A stretch of DNA of 64,000 nt. It comes from a bacterium. GTDB lineage: Bacteria > Desulfobacterota > Binatia > DP-6. Location of the stretch: the NCBI GenBank assembly GCA_026129405.1, contig JAHCID010000004.1:248001-312000 (forward strand), written 5' to 3'. The translations under genes and the position numbers were made by a program. The notes beneath the pieces are model-generated. The model ran no database searches, was not told the origin of the DNA, and worked only from the letters and a program-made list of their open reading frames with translations. This document shows positions 57,613-64,000 of this stretch, in pieces. Numbering within the stretch: position 1 is the stretch's first letter; each line of letters opens with the position of its first letter.

Positions 57613-58752
57613 GCGCCGGCATCGCGCGCCTGGCGGTCTACGTGCCCGGCCACGCGCTCGACGTCGCGACGCTGGCGACGGCGCGCGGCGTGCCGGCGGC
57701 GGCGTGGACCGCGGCCCTCGGGCTCGAGACCGTCGCGGTGCCGGCGCCGTGCGAGGACGTGGTCACGCTCGCGGCGACCGCGCTGCTGCGCCTCGGCCAG
57801 GTCGAGCGGCTCGACGCGCCCGACGTCGGCCTCGTCGTCGCCGTGACCGGCGCGTCCGTCGCCGTGCCGGTCGCGGCGTCGCTAGCGATCGCCGGGCTCG
57901 ACGCGCGCGCGCGCGGGCTGGTCGACGTGCGGGGGGCGCGGGCGGGCGGTGCTCGCGGCGCTCCTTCGCGGCCAGTGGGTGCGGGCGGCGCGTGCGTTCC
58001 GGCGGCGCGCGCTCGTCGTCGCCGCGGACGTGGTGCCGCCGCAGCCGGCGCCGACGAGCCGCTCCGGGGCGCGGCCGGCGTCGCGGCGCTGATCGGGCCG
58101 GACCCGCTCGCGCTCCAGCTCGGCGAGAGCCGGCACCTGCACGGCCGGCGCGGCCGACGACGCCCTCGCCGGCGCGCTGCGTGCCTACCGGCCCGCCGAG
58201 CGGCCCGAGCCGGCGGGCGACGAGGTCGTCACCGATCGGCTCGCGCAGGTCTGCTGGGACCTGCCGACGCCGGCGGCGGTGCGCCGCGCGCACGCGCACC
58301 TCGTGGCGACCGACTGGCAGGACAACGCGCGGCGCTGGGCCGACGTCGGTCCGCGTTGCGACGCGGCCGCCGCGAGCGCGGTCGCCGAGCAGGTCGAGCC
58401 GACGCTGGCGACGGCGGCGCGCGTCGGGAACGCCGGCGCGGCGCAGCTGCTCCTCGCGGTGGCCGGGCTCCTCGAGCAGCAGGGGCGCCGGCTGGGGGGC
58501 CGTCGCATCGGGCTCGCCGCGGTCGACGGGGGCACGGCCGAGCTGGCGACCGGGCTCGTGCCGGCGCGCGTCGGCGACGTCTCGGCGCTCGGCCTCGACG
58601 CCGCGCTGCGCGCGCGGGTGCTGCTCGACGTCGCCGGCTACGAGGCGTTCGTCCGCGACGCCGGCCGGGGCGGCGCGGTGCCGCCCGGCTTCACGGGAGC
58701 CGTGACGCTCACCGTCGCCGACGGCCGCCGCCGCTATCATCGCGTGCCATGA
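57609..58752 (+). pseudogene. mvaS: HMG-CoA synthase-like gene, several frame breaks
   Basis: Homologous to bacterial HMG-CoA synthase along most of its length (start IARLAVYVPGHAL; ALVVAADV; EPLRGAAGVAALIG; PTLATAARVGN; LGGRRIGLAAVDGG; RRYHRVP end). The reading frame changes three times: inside the CG repeat near 57902-57914, near 58049, and near 58118-58134. The cysteine nucleophile is kept (WSTCGGRGRA in the second frame), but the acid glutamate aligns with a glycine (VTGAS) and the catalytic histidine with an aspartate (CWDLP). A loop before that is shorter by about 25 residues. Both ends still overlap neighbours correctly. Either decaying or misread sequence. Confidence 0.75.
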
Positions 58753-59624
58753 GCGTCGCGCCGGAGGTCGACGCGGCCTACGCCGCGTGCGCCCGGCTGG
58801 CCCGCGCGCACTACGAGAACTTCCCCGTCGGCTCGCTGCTGCTGCCGCGCCGGCTGCGCCGTGACCTCGCCGCGGTCTACGCCTTCGCGCGCATGGGCGA
58901 CGACGTGGCCGACGAGGAGCCGCAGCGGCCCGTCGCGGACCGGCTGGCGGAGCTGGACGGGCTCGAGGAGCGGCTGCTCGCGTGCGCCGCCGACCCCGAT
59001 GCCGTACGCGAGGCCGTCTTCCTGGCGCTCGGTCACACCATCGCCGCGCACCAGCTGCCGGTGCAGCCGTTCCGCGACCTCCTCACCGCCTTCCGGCGTG
59101 ACGCCGCCGGCGAGACGCGCACGCTGGCGACGTTCGCCGACGTCCTCGAGTACGCGCGCTGCTCGGCGAACCCGGTGGGGCGCATCGTCCTCGGCCTCTT
59201 CGGCCACCGTGACGCCGAGCGCCAGGCGCGGTCCGACGACGTCTGCACGGCGCTCCAGCTCACCAACTTCTGGCAGGACGTCGCCGGCGATCTCGACCGC
59301 GATCGCATCTATCTGCCGCAGGAGGACCTCGACCGCTTCCCGGGCAGCCGCGAGGCGCTGGCCGCGCGCGCCGCGACGCCGCCGTTCCGCGCCCTGCTCG
59401 GGTTCGAGATCGCACGCACCCGGGACCTGTTCGCGCGCGGCCTCGCGCTGGCGCGCATGGTCGACGGCCGTCTCCGCCGCGAGGTGCGCCTGTTCGCGCA
59501 CGGCGGCCTGGCGATCCTCGATCGCATCGCGGCGGTCGACTACGACGTCTTCGCACGCCGGCCGACGCTGCGCCGCCGCGACTTCGCCCGGCTCCTGCTG
59601 CGGCAGCTGTGGCCGGGGGCGTGA
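58749..59624 (+). CDS. hpnC: Squalene synthase HpnC (hydroxysqualene synthase)
   Basis: Trans-isoprenyl diphosphate synthase of 291 residues. HYENFPVGSLLLPRRLRRDLAAVYAFAR is the HpnC signature start, the first metal motif is MGDDVADE, and the second is LTNFWQDVAGD. HpnC converts presqualene diphosphate to hydroxysqualene in the HpnCDE route of many bacteria. HpnD and HpnE are not in this window, so the route would be split. The ATG overlaps the upstream stop by four bases, ending the coupled operon. Confidence 0.88.
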   Translation: MSVAPEVDAAYAACARLARAHYENFPVGSLLLPRRLRRDLAAVYAFARMGDDVADEEPQRPVADRLAELDGLEERLLACAADPDAVREAVFLALGHTIAAHQLPVQPFRDLLTAFRRDAAGETRTLATFADVLEYARCSANPVGRIVLGLFGHRDAERQARSDDVCTALQLTNFWQDVAGDLDRDRIYLPQEDLDRFPGSREALAARAATPPFRALLGFEIARTRDLFARGLALARMVDGRLRREVRLFAHGGLAILDRIAAVDYDVFARRPTLRRRDFARLLLRQLWPGA

Positions 59625-59627
59625 GGC

Positions 59628-60542
59628 TCAGCGCGGGACGCGTGCCCGCGCCACGTGGCCGATGCGTCCCGGCGTGAGCCCGTCACTGCGCCCGGCGCAC
59701 CACCGCGCCGCCAGCTCGCGGGGGCCGAGGTCCTCGACCAAGAAGAGGCCCACCGCCGCCAGCTCGCGCGCGAGCGTCGTCGGGTCGAAGCCGGAGACCC
59801 AGGGCTCGCCCGCCGCCGCCAGGCGCGCGCGCTGCGCCTCGAGCGCCGGCGGCCGGGCGTCGAGCACGCGCTGGTCGGTGTAGGTGAAGACGAGCTCGCT
59901 GCCGCCCGCCGCCGCGGTCGCGACGCCGCGGAGCGTGGCGAGGTTGGCGTCGCGCGGGAGGTAGATCGTGACGCCGAGCCAGGAGAAGAACGCCGGCACC
60001 GTCGCCGAGAAGCCGCAGCGGCCGAGCACGGCGGCGAGCGGCTCGCGGGCGAGGTCGGCGGCGACGAAGCGCACGTTCGCCGGCACGTCGGCGTCGCAGG
60101 CGGCGAGACGCTCGCGTTTCGCCGCCTGGGTCGCGGGATGATCGATCTCGAAGATGGCCAGCCCGCGCGCGAACCCGGGCTGGCGCACGCAGAAGCTGTC
60201 GAAGCCGGCGCCGACGAGGACGTACTGTCCGGCGCCGCGAGCGACGGCGTCGGCGAGCGCGTCCTCGGCGACGCGCGAGCGCAGGACGACGCCGCCGTAG
60301 GTCGGGTGGCGCGGCAGGGTGGCGTCGAGGATCGCGTCGACGTCGTCGAGGGCCGCGAGCCGGGCGTGGACGTCCGGGGTGGCGGCGTCGAGGATGCGGC
60401 GCGCGAGCTCGGCCTGCTCCTCGGCCGACACGAGCCGTGCGGCCCAGGGGTCGTCGACGAGCGGCGGCCGTGCCGTGCGCCGGTGCACGGCGCGCATGAG
60501 CGCGGCCACCAGCGCGGTGCGGCTCGCGCCGTCGCCGGTCAT
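59628..60542 (-). CDS. LCMT-like SAM methyltransferase
   Basis: A 304-residue class I methyltransferase of the leucine carboxymethyltransferase-like/TIGR00027 type. VLVGAGFDSFCVR is the SAM loop, FEIDHPATQAAKRERL the following acidic strand, and SWLGVTIYLPRD a family block. Such proteins are common in high-GC soil bacteria, and substrates are mostly unknown. The first residues are not a signal. It converges with hpnC with a three-base gap. Confidence 0.85.
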   Translation of the reverse strand: MTGDGASRTALVAALMRAVHRRTARPPLVDDPWAARLVSAEEQAELARRILDAATPDVHARLAALDDVDAILDATLPRHPTYGGVVLRSRVAEDALADAVARGAGQYVLVGAGFDSFCVRQPGFARGLAIFEIDHPATQAAKRERLAACDADVPANVRFVAADLAREPLAAVLGRCGFSATVPAFFSWLGVTIYLPRDANLATLRGVATAAAGGSELVFTYTDQRVLDARPPALEAQRARLAAAGEPWVSGFDPTTLARELAAVGLFLVEDLGPRELAARWCAGRSDGLTPGRIGHVARARVPR

Positions 60543-60617
60543 GTCGCCGTGCCCCGGGGGCCCATGGCGAAGGGGCTACACAGTTACTGGACGTCTGACA
60601 AATAAGTCCGGCGGCGC

Positions 60618-61901
60618 TCAGGCCTGGCCCGGGCCTGCTCCGGTCGCCTGAGCCAGGGCCAGCATGGCGGCGCGCAGGGGCGCGGGGACGTCGGCGTCGG
60701 GGTGCCGGAACCAGAGCGCGTCGGCGGTCCGTACGGCGCGCGACAGCTCGCCGGCGTGGACGAGCGCCTCGATGCACGCGACGTGGTCCACCGGCGCGCC
60801 GCCGTTGTGCGCCGCCCACTCGAGCCGCTCGACCGCGCGCACGATCTCGCCGCGCGCGAGCGCGACCGCGCCGAGGATGCCGCTGCGGTCCGGCTCGCGC
60901 ACGTACGCCGTCTGCGCGAGGCGCTCGGCCTCGGCGAGATACGCGCGCTCGAGGACGCGGAGGGCGGGAACGGTCTCGGCTCCGGGACGCACGCTCTCGG
61001 CGAGCTGGCACCAGGCGCGGGCGAGCGTGGTGTGGCGATCGCCCCGAGGGGCGGCGGCGGACGCGCCGTCGAGCACCGTGGCGGCGCGGTGTCGCGCGCA
61101 ATGCGCAGCCAGGACCGCGGCGCGGCCGGCGTCGGCCAGGCGGAGGCGCCGGCGATCGTCGGCGAGGAGCCCGCGGATCGCGGCGACCGCACTCGCGACG
61201 CCGCCCGGCGGATAGGTGAGGCAGTGGGTGCCGTCGGTGAACAGGTCGCCGAGCCCGTTGGCTGCCCGCTCGGTGACGAGGGCCGCGCCGCACGCCATCG
61301 CCTCGAAGACGCGGAAGTTAAGCGCCTGGCTCTCGGTATGGTTCAGCACGGTGCGGCTGGCGGCGTAGCCCGCGAGGCGCTCGCCGCCGCCGACGACGAG
61401 CGGCACCCGTTCGGCGACCGCGGCGAGGAACGGCGCCCGGGTCGGGTGGGTCGCGGCGTCGAGCGTGCCGACGAAGGTGGCGTCGAGCGCGCGCACCAGC
61501 GTCGGCGCCGGCAGCGTGTCGGGCGCCCAGCAGGGGAGCCAGGTTGCGTGTCCGGCACCGGCGTCCGCGAAGGTGGCGAGGCTGTCCTGCTGCGCGACGA
61601 ACACCGCCTCGCAGGCCGCGCCGAGCGGCGCCTGCCAGTGCTCGTGCTGGTGCGTCGCGACCGCGACGAGGGCGACGGGGCAGGGCGCCTCCTCGAGCCC
61701 CAGGACGGTGAGCGGCTGGCCGTCGTCGGCGACGACCAGCAGGTCGGGCGTCCAGGGCAGGTCGGCGAGCAGGTCGCCGAGCCGGATCGGCGCCAGCGGC
61801 AGCGGCCGGTCGCAGTCGGCGTGCGGGCCGCACGCGACGACGTCGTGCTCGCGTCGCCAATGGGCGCGGAAGAGCGGGGCATGGAGGAGGACGATGCGCA
61901 T
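60618..61901 (-). CDS. CgeB-like glycosyltransferase family protein
   Basis: A 427-residue protein that starts MRIVLLHAPLFRAHW, contains a GT1-type C-terminal half (NHTESQALNFRVFEAMACGAAL, DLFTDGTHCLTYPP), and ends in an alanine-rich helical tail that may be a TPR-like repeat. The same arrangement occurs in spore-maturation CgeB-like proteins. Nucleotide-sugar donor unknown. The ATG at 61901 fits the family; the frame is open to 62003. A perfect palindrome lies 72 bases upstream. Confidence 0.75.
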   Translation of the reverse strand: MRIVLLHAPLFRAHWRREHDVVACGPHADCDRPLPLAPIRLGDLLADLPWTPDLLVVADDGQPLTVLGLEEAPCPVALVAVATHQHEHWQAPLGAACEAVFVAQQDSLATFADAGAGHATWLPCWAPDTLPAPTLVRALDATFVGTLDAATHPTRAPFLAAVAERVPLVVGGGERLAGYAASRTVLNHTESQALNFRVFEAMACGAALVTERAANGLGDLFTDGTHCLTYPPGGVASAVAAIRGLLADDRRRLRLADAGRAAVLAAHCARHRAATVLDGASAAAPRGDRHTTLARAWCQLAESVRPGAETVPALRVLERAYLAEAERLAQTAYVREPDRSGILGAVALARGEIVRAVERLEWAAHNGGAPVDHVACIEALVHAGELSRAVRTADALWFRHPDADVPAPLRAAMLALAQATGAGPGQA

Positions 61902-61972
61902 CGTGGCAGCCCACAGCAGAAGGCGTGCCGCTCGCGCGCTCCCGCGGCGCCGCGATCGAGGCCCGGCGGTTC

Positions 61973-61986
61973 TTGCCGATCGGCAA
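61973..61986. promoter_or_regulatory. Perfect 14-bp palindrome in divergent gap
   Basis: TTGCCGATCGGCAA, perfectly palindromic, in the 246-base divergent gap (61902-62147) between the glycosyltransferase and DUF481 genes. No flanking extension of symmetry. It could be an operator for a dimeric regulator. The rest of the gap shows nothing I can name. Confidence 0.35.
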
Positions 61987-62147
61987 CCGGGCGGGTCAGG
62001 CACGCAGCCGCGCGGGCGCCGGGGAGAGCGCGTGCCGGATCGCGGTGCGCCGGAAGTGCACGGACGCGAGCACGCGCCGCGGGGCCCTTCGGGGTCTTTC
62101 CCCGCCGCCCCGGATGGCGTAGCGAAGCCGCCCGAAAGGAGACCGCC

Positions 62148-63191
62148 ATGCTCGCCGTCCTGCTAGCGATCCTGCTCCTCCTGCCCGCAGTCGCCCATGC
62201 CGACGAGATCACCGTGAAGGGCGATACGCTGAAGGGAACGGTGAAGTCCCTCACCGGCGAAGACGTCGAGTTCGAGACGGTCTACGGGAAGGGGACGCTC
62301 AGCATTCCGTACGCGGACGTCGAGCGGCTCGACACGGAGGGGGCGTACCGGGTCTTCCACGGCGGCGGCGAGACGAGGGGACGCCTCACCGGCGTCGAGG
62401 ACGGGGCCGTCGTGCTGACGACCGCGGACGGCACGACCGAGCGCATCGCGACCGCCAGCATCGACGAGGTCTACAGCGAACAGGACATCGCCGACTCGTT
62501 CGCGACCCGATTGCACGCCGACCTCCCGTACTGGAGCGCCGAGGCGAGCACGGGCCTCAGCCTGACGCGCGCCCGCGTCGACACGACGGCGTACGCGGCG
62601 GGCTTCCGCGCCGAGCGCAAGCGCGCGCCCACGCGCTTCCTCGTCGTCGGCGACTACACCTACAGCACGCAGAAGGAGGAGGGGCAGGACAGCACGAAGC
62701 TCACCGACGACGCCGCGGGCCAGGTGCGCTTCGAGTACGACTTCGCCCAGGACTGGTTCGCCTACGGCAACGGCACGGCCGAGTACGACGCCATCCAGCG
62801 CCTCTCCATCCGCGGCGTGCCCGAGGCCGGTCTCGGCTATCGGCTCTACGAGACGAAGGACTCGTTCTGGTCCGTCTACGGCGGCGGCGCCTGGGTCTAC
62901 GAGCGCTACTTCGACGGCACGCACAACGACTATGCGTCGGTCGTGTTCGGCACCGAGACCGAGCTCGCGCTGCCCTACGACGCGACCTTCCGCGCCGGCG
63001 CCACCTATCTCCCGGCGCTCGACGACTGGCAGAACGACTACCTGATCCGCTCGTACGCCTCGCTCTCGGTGCCGGTGTGGAAGATGATCGCGATGAAGGC
63101 GTCGCTGGTCGACGACTACGACAGCACGCCGGCGCCCGACACGCCGCCGAACTCGCTGTCGCTGCTGCTGGGGCTGGCGCTGACGTTCTGA
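62148..63191 (+). CDS. DUF481 outer-membrane beta-barrel protein
   Basis: A 347-residue exported protein: signal peptide (MLAVLLAILLLLPAVAHA-DE), a beta-rich globular N-terminal part with repeated VEFETVYGKGTLSIPY-like strands (about residues 20-110), then a barrel with alternating aromatic strands (FLVVGDYTYS, VRFEYDFAQDWFAYG) ending in a terminal phenylalanine (LALTF), typical of outer-membrane insertion. The family is DUF481, of unknown function. Ribosome binding site is AAAGGAGA. Confidence 0.85.
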   Translation: MLAVLLAILLLLPAVAHADEITVKGDTLKGTVKSLTGEDVEFETVYGKGTLSIPYADVERLDTEGAYRVFHGGGETRGRLTGVEDGAVVLTTADGTTERIATASIDEVYSEQDIADSFATRLHADLPYWSAEASTGLSLTRARVDTTAYAAGFRAERKRAPTRFLVVGDYTYSTQKEEGQDSTKLTDDAAGQVRFEYDFAQDWFAYGNGTAEYDAIQRLSIRGVPEAGLGYRLYETKDSFWSVYGGGAWVYERYFDGTHNDYASVVFGTETELALPYDATFRAGATYLPALDDWQNDYLIRSYASLSVPVWKMIAMKASLVDDYDSTPAPDTPPNSLSLLLGLALTF

Positions 63192-63228
63192 TTGACTCCG
63201 TGCGACGACGGCGCTGTAACCGGCGCGG

Positions 63229-63726
63229 ATGGGCTCGCCCCAGCGCTACAGCGTCGTCGTCGCCAAGGACTATCTCAAGTTCGCCGCGGCGCACTTCATC
63301 TGCCAGCCCGGATTCCGCGAGCCGCTGCACGGTCACAACTATCAGGTCTCGGTGCGGGTCGAGGCGGATCTCGGCGCCGACGGCTACGTGCTCGACTTCG
63401 GCGTCGTGAAGCGCGTCGCGAAGGCGCTCTGCGAGGAACTGGACGAGCGCATGCTGGTGCCGCTCGAGAGCGACGCGCTCAGCGTCGAGGTGGGCGAGAC
63501 GCACGTCGCGCTCACCACGCACGACGGCCACCGCTTCGAGTTCCCCCGCATCGACTGTGCGCTGCTGCCCATCGTGCACAGCTCGGCGGAGGAGCTGGCG
63601 GCGTATCTCCTCGGGCGGCTGCGGGGCGCGCTCGCCGAGGCCGCCGGCGGGCGCGGCATCGTCGCGCTGGAGGTCGGCGTCGCCGAGGCGCCGGGCCAGG
63701 TGGCGTACTGCCGGGAGGCGTTCTGA
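63229..63726 (+). CDS. PTPS-III-type 6-pyruvoyltetrahydropterin synthase family protein
   Basis: A 165-residue member of the COG0720 family. Zinc ligands H22 and H34/H36 are in FAAAHF and LHGHNY. Instead of the CxxxHGH of QueD there is E31-P-L-H-G-H, that is ExxHGH, which published work on the family assigns to PTPS-III proteins that replace FolB in folate synthesis. The only cysteine near the site, C25, is nine residues before HGH and unlikely to be the usual nucleophile. FolE at 30604 gives the substrate source. Start ATG at 63229. Confidence 0.85.
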   Translation: MGSPQRYSVVVAKDYLKFAAAHFICQPGFREPLHGHNYQVSVRVEADLGADGYVLDFGVVKRVAKALCEELDERMLVPLESDALSVEVGETHVALTTHDGHRFEFPRIDCALLPIVHSSAEELAAYLLGRLRGALAEAAGGRGIVALEVGVAEAPGQVAYCREAF

Positions 63727-64000
63727 GGCGCATCGTCGGCGCGCTGGCGCTGGCCGGCGTGCTCGCTGGGTGTGGCGGCGGCGGGTCGAGCATCCCCGAC
63801 GCGACCTCGCCCGGCGCCCAGGTGCTGCTCACCCGCTGCGGGCAGTGTCACGGCATCCACAGCCCCGGCAGCATGACGATCGGCATGTGGGACTATCAGC
63901 TCGAGCGCATGCGTGGCATCTTCGCGCAGCGCGGGATGCCGTGGCTGTCGGCCGAGGACGAGCAGGCGCTGCGCGCGTATCTCACCGCGCACGCCGGGAC
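63723..64000 (+). CDS. Lipoprotein cytochrome c, cut by right edge
   Basis: Open from 63723 to the edge, 92 residues so far. The lipobox is LAGVLAGC, so the protein is tethered by a lipid in the envelope. One haem-c motif, C-G-Q-C-H, follows at about residue 40, and methionines (SMTIGMW) that could be the axial ligand come shortly after. The most likely start is a CTG at 63723: it overlaps the preceding TGA as CTGA, and GGGAGG lies four bases upstream, a perfect Shine-Dalgarno. No ATG, GTG or TTG lies at the right place. Confidence 0.65.
   Translation, partial: MRRIVGALALAGVLAGCGGGGSSIPDATSPGAQVLLTRCGQCHGIHSPGSMTIGMWDYQLERMRGIFAQRGMPWLSAEDEQALRAYLTAHAG

Noticed and set aside
57921-57951. First reading that the HMG-CoA synthase cysteine was lost
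   Set aside because: Reading the second frame shows WSTCGGRGRAVLAAL with the cysteine at the right spacing; only the glutamate and histidine positions remain substituted.
63229-63726. Annotation as QueD paired with queE
   Set aside because: The catalytic cysteine pattern of QueD is missing and the ExxHGH motif fits PTPS-III better.

Overview
This 64 kb window is chromosomal DNA with very high GC (above 70 percent by eye), packed almost end to end with genes. The outer-membrane proteins (TolC-type channel, LolA, a DUF481 beta-barrel) point to a Gram-negative host. The order rpmE-prfA-prmC-murA-his is typical of deltaproteobacterial-type lineages. The host is probably an uncultivated relative of that group (a Binatota- or Myxococcota-like lineage would fit), but the sequence alone does not settle this. 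I see no tRNA, rRNA, CRISPR array, insertion sequence, phage or plasmid gene, so this is core genome, not an island.

Layout. 1-1.7 kb: edge gene, rhodanese and cysteine dioxygenase on the minus strand. 2-10.9 kb: translation and wall genes (rpmE, prfA, prmC, murA) running into a tightly overlapping but incomplete histidine operon (hisD, B, H, A, F). 10.9-15.8 kb: trxB, moaC, rlmI, an F420-type oxidoreductase, radC-like, ssb. 16-26.4 kb: ribonuclease J, uppP, ftsK, an MFS permease, a broken acyltransferase, lolA, yajQ, rimO, a DksA/TraR zinc-finger protein. 26.4-37.7 kb: queE, nth, thrB, metF, folE, a TolC channel, serA, purA. 37.7-49.8 kb: gamma-glutamyltransferase, an ArgA-like protein, SCP2, an iron-sulfur protein, a TusA-Ku-TPR-DUF72 operon divergent from a UvrD helicase, an exported carbonic anhydrase, and a globin divergent from nsrR. 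50.5-59.6 kb: an eight-gene, translationally coupled mevalonate-to-triterpenoid operon. 59.6-64 kb: methyltransferase, glycosyltransferase, DUF481 barrel, a PTPS-III type pterin enzyme and a lipoprotein cytochrome c that runs off the right edge.

The mevalonate operon is the most interesting part. It encodes diphosphomevalonate decarboxylase, phosphomevalonate kinase, type II IPP isomerase, HMG-CoA reductase, mevalonate kinase, a squalene-hopene-cyclase-family protein whose DxDDTA motif reads NVDVSA, an HMG-CoA-synthase-like gene with several frame breaks and two substituted catalytic positions, and HpnC. In folate metabolism, folE (30.6 kb) and a PTPS family member with the ExxHGH signature (63.2 kb) together suggest a FolB-bypass route.

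Several genes carry single-base frame breaks in GC-only repeats (prmC, acyltransferase, possibly nsrR, and three in the HMG-CoA-synthase-like gene). Because prmC is nearly universal, at least some of these are probably sequence errors rather than real inactivation.
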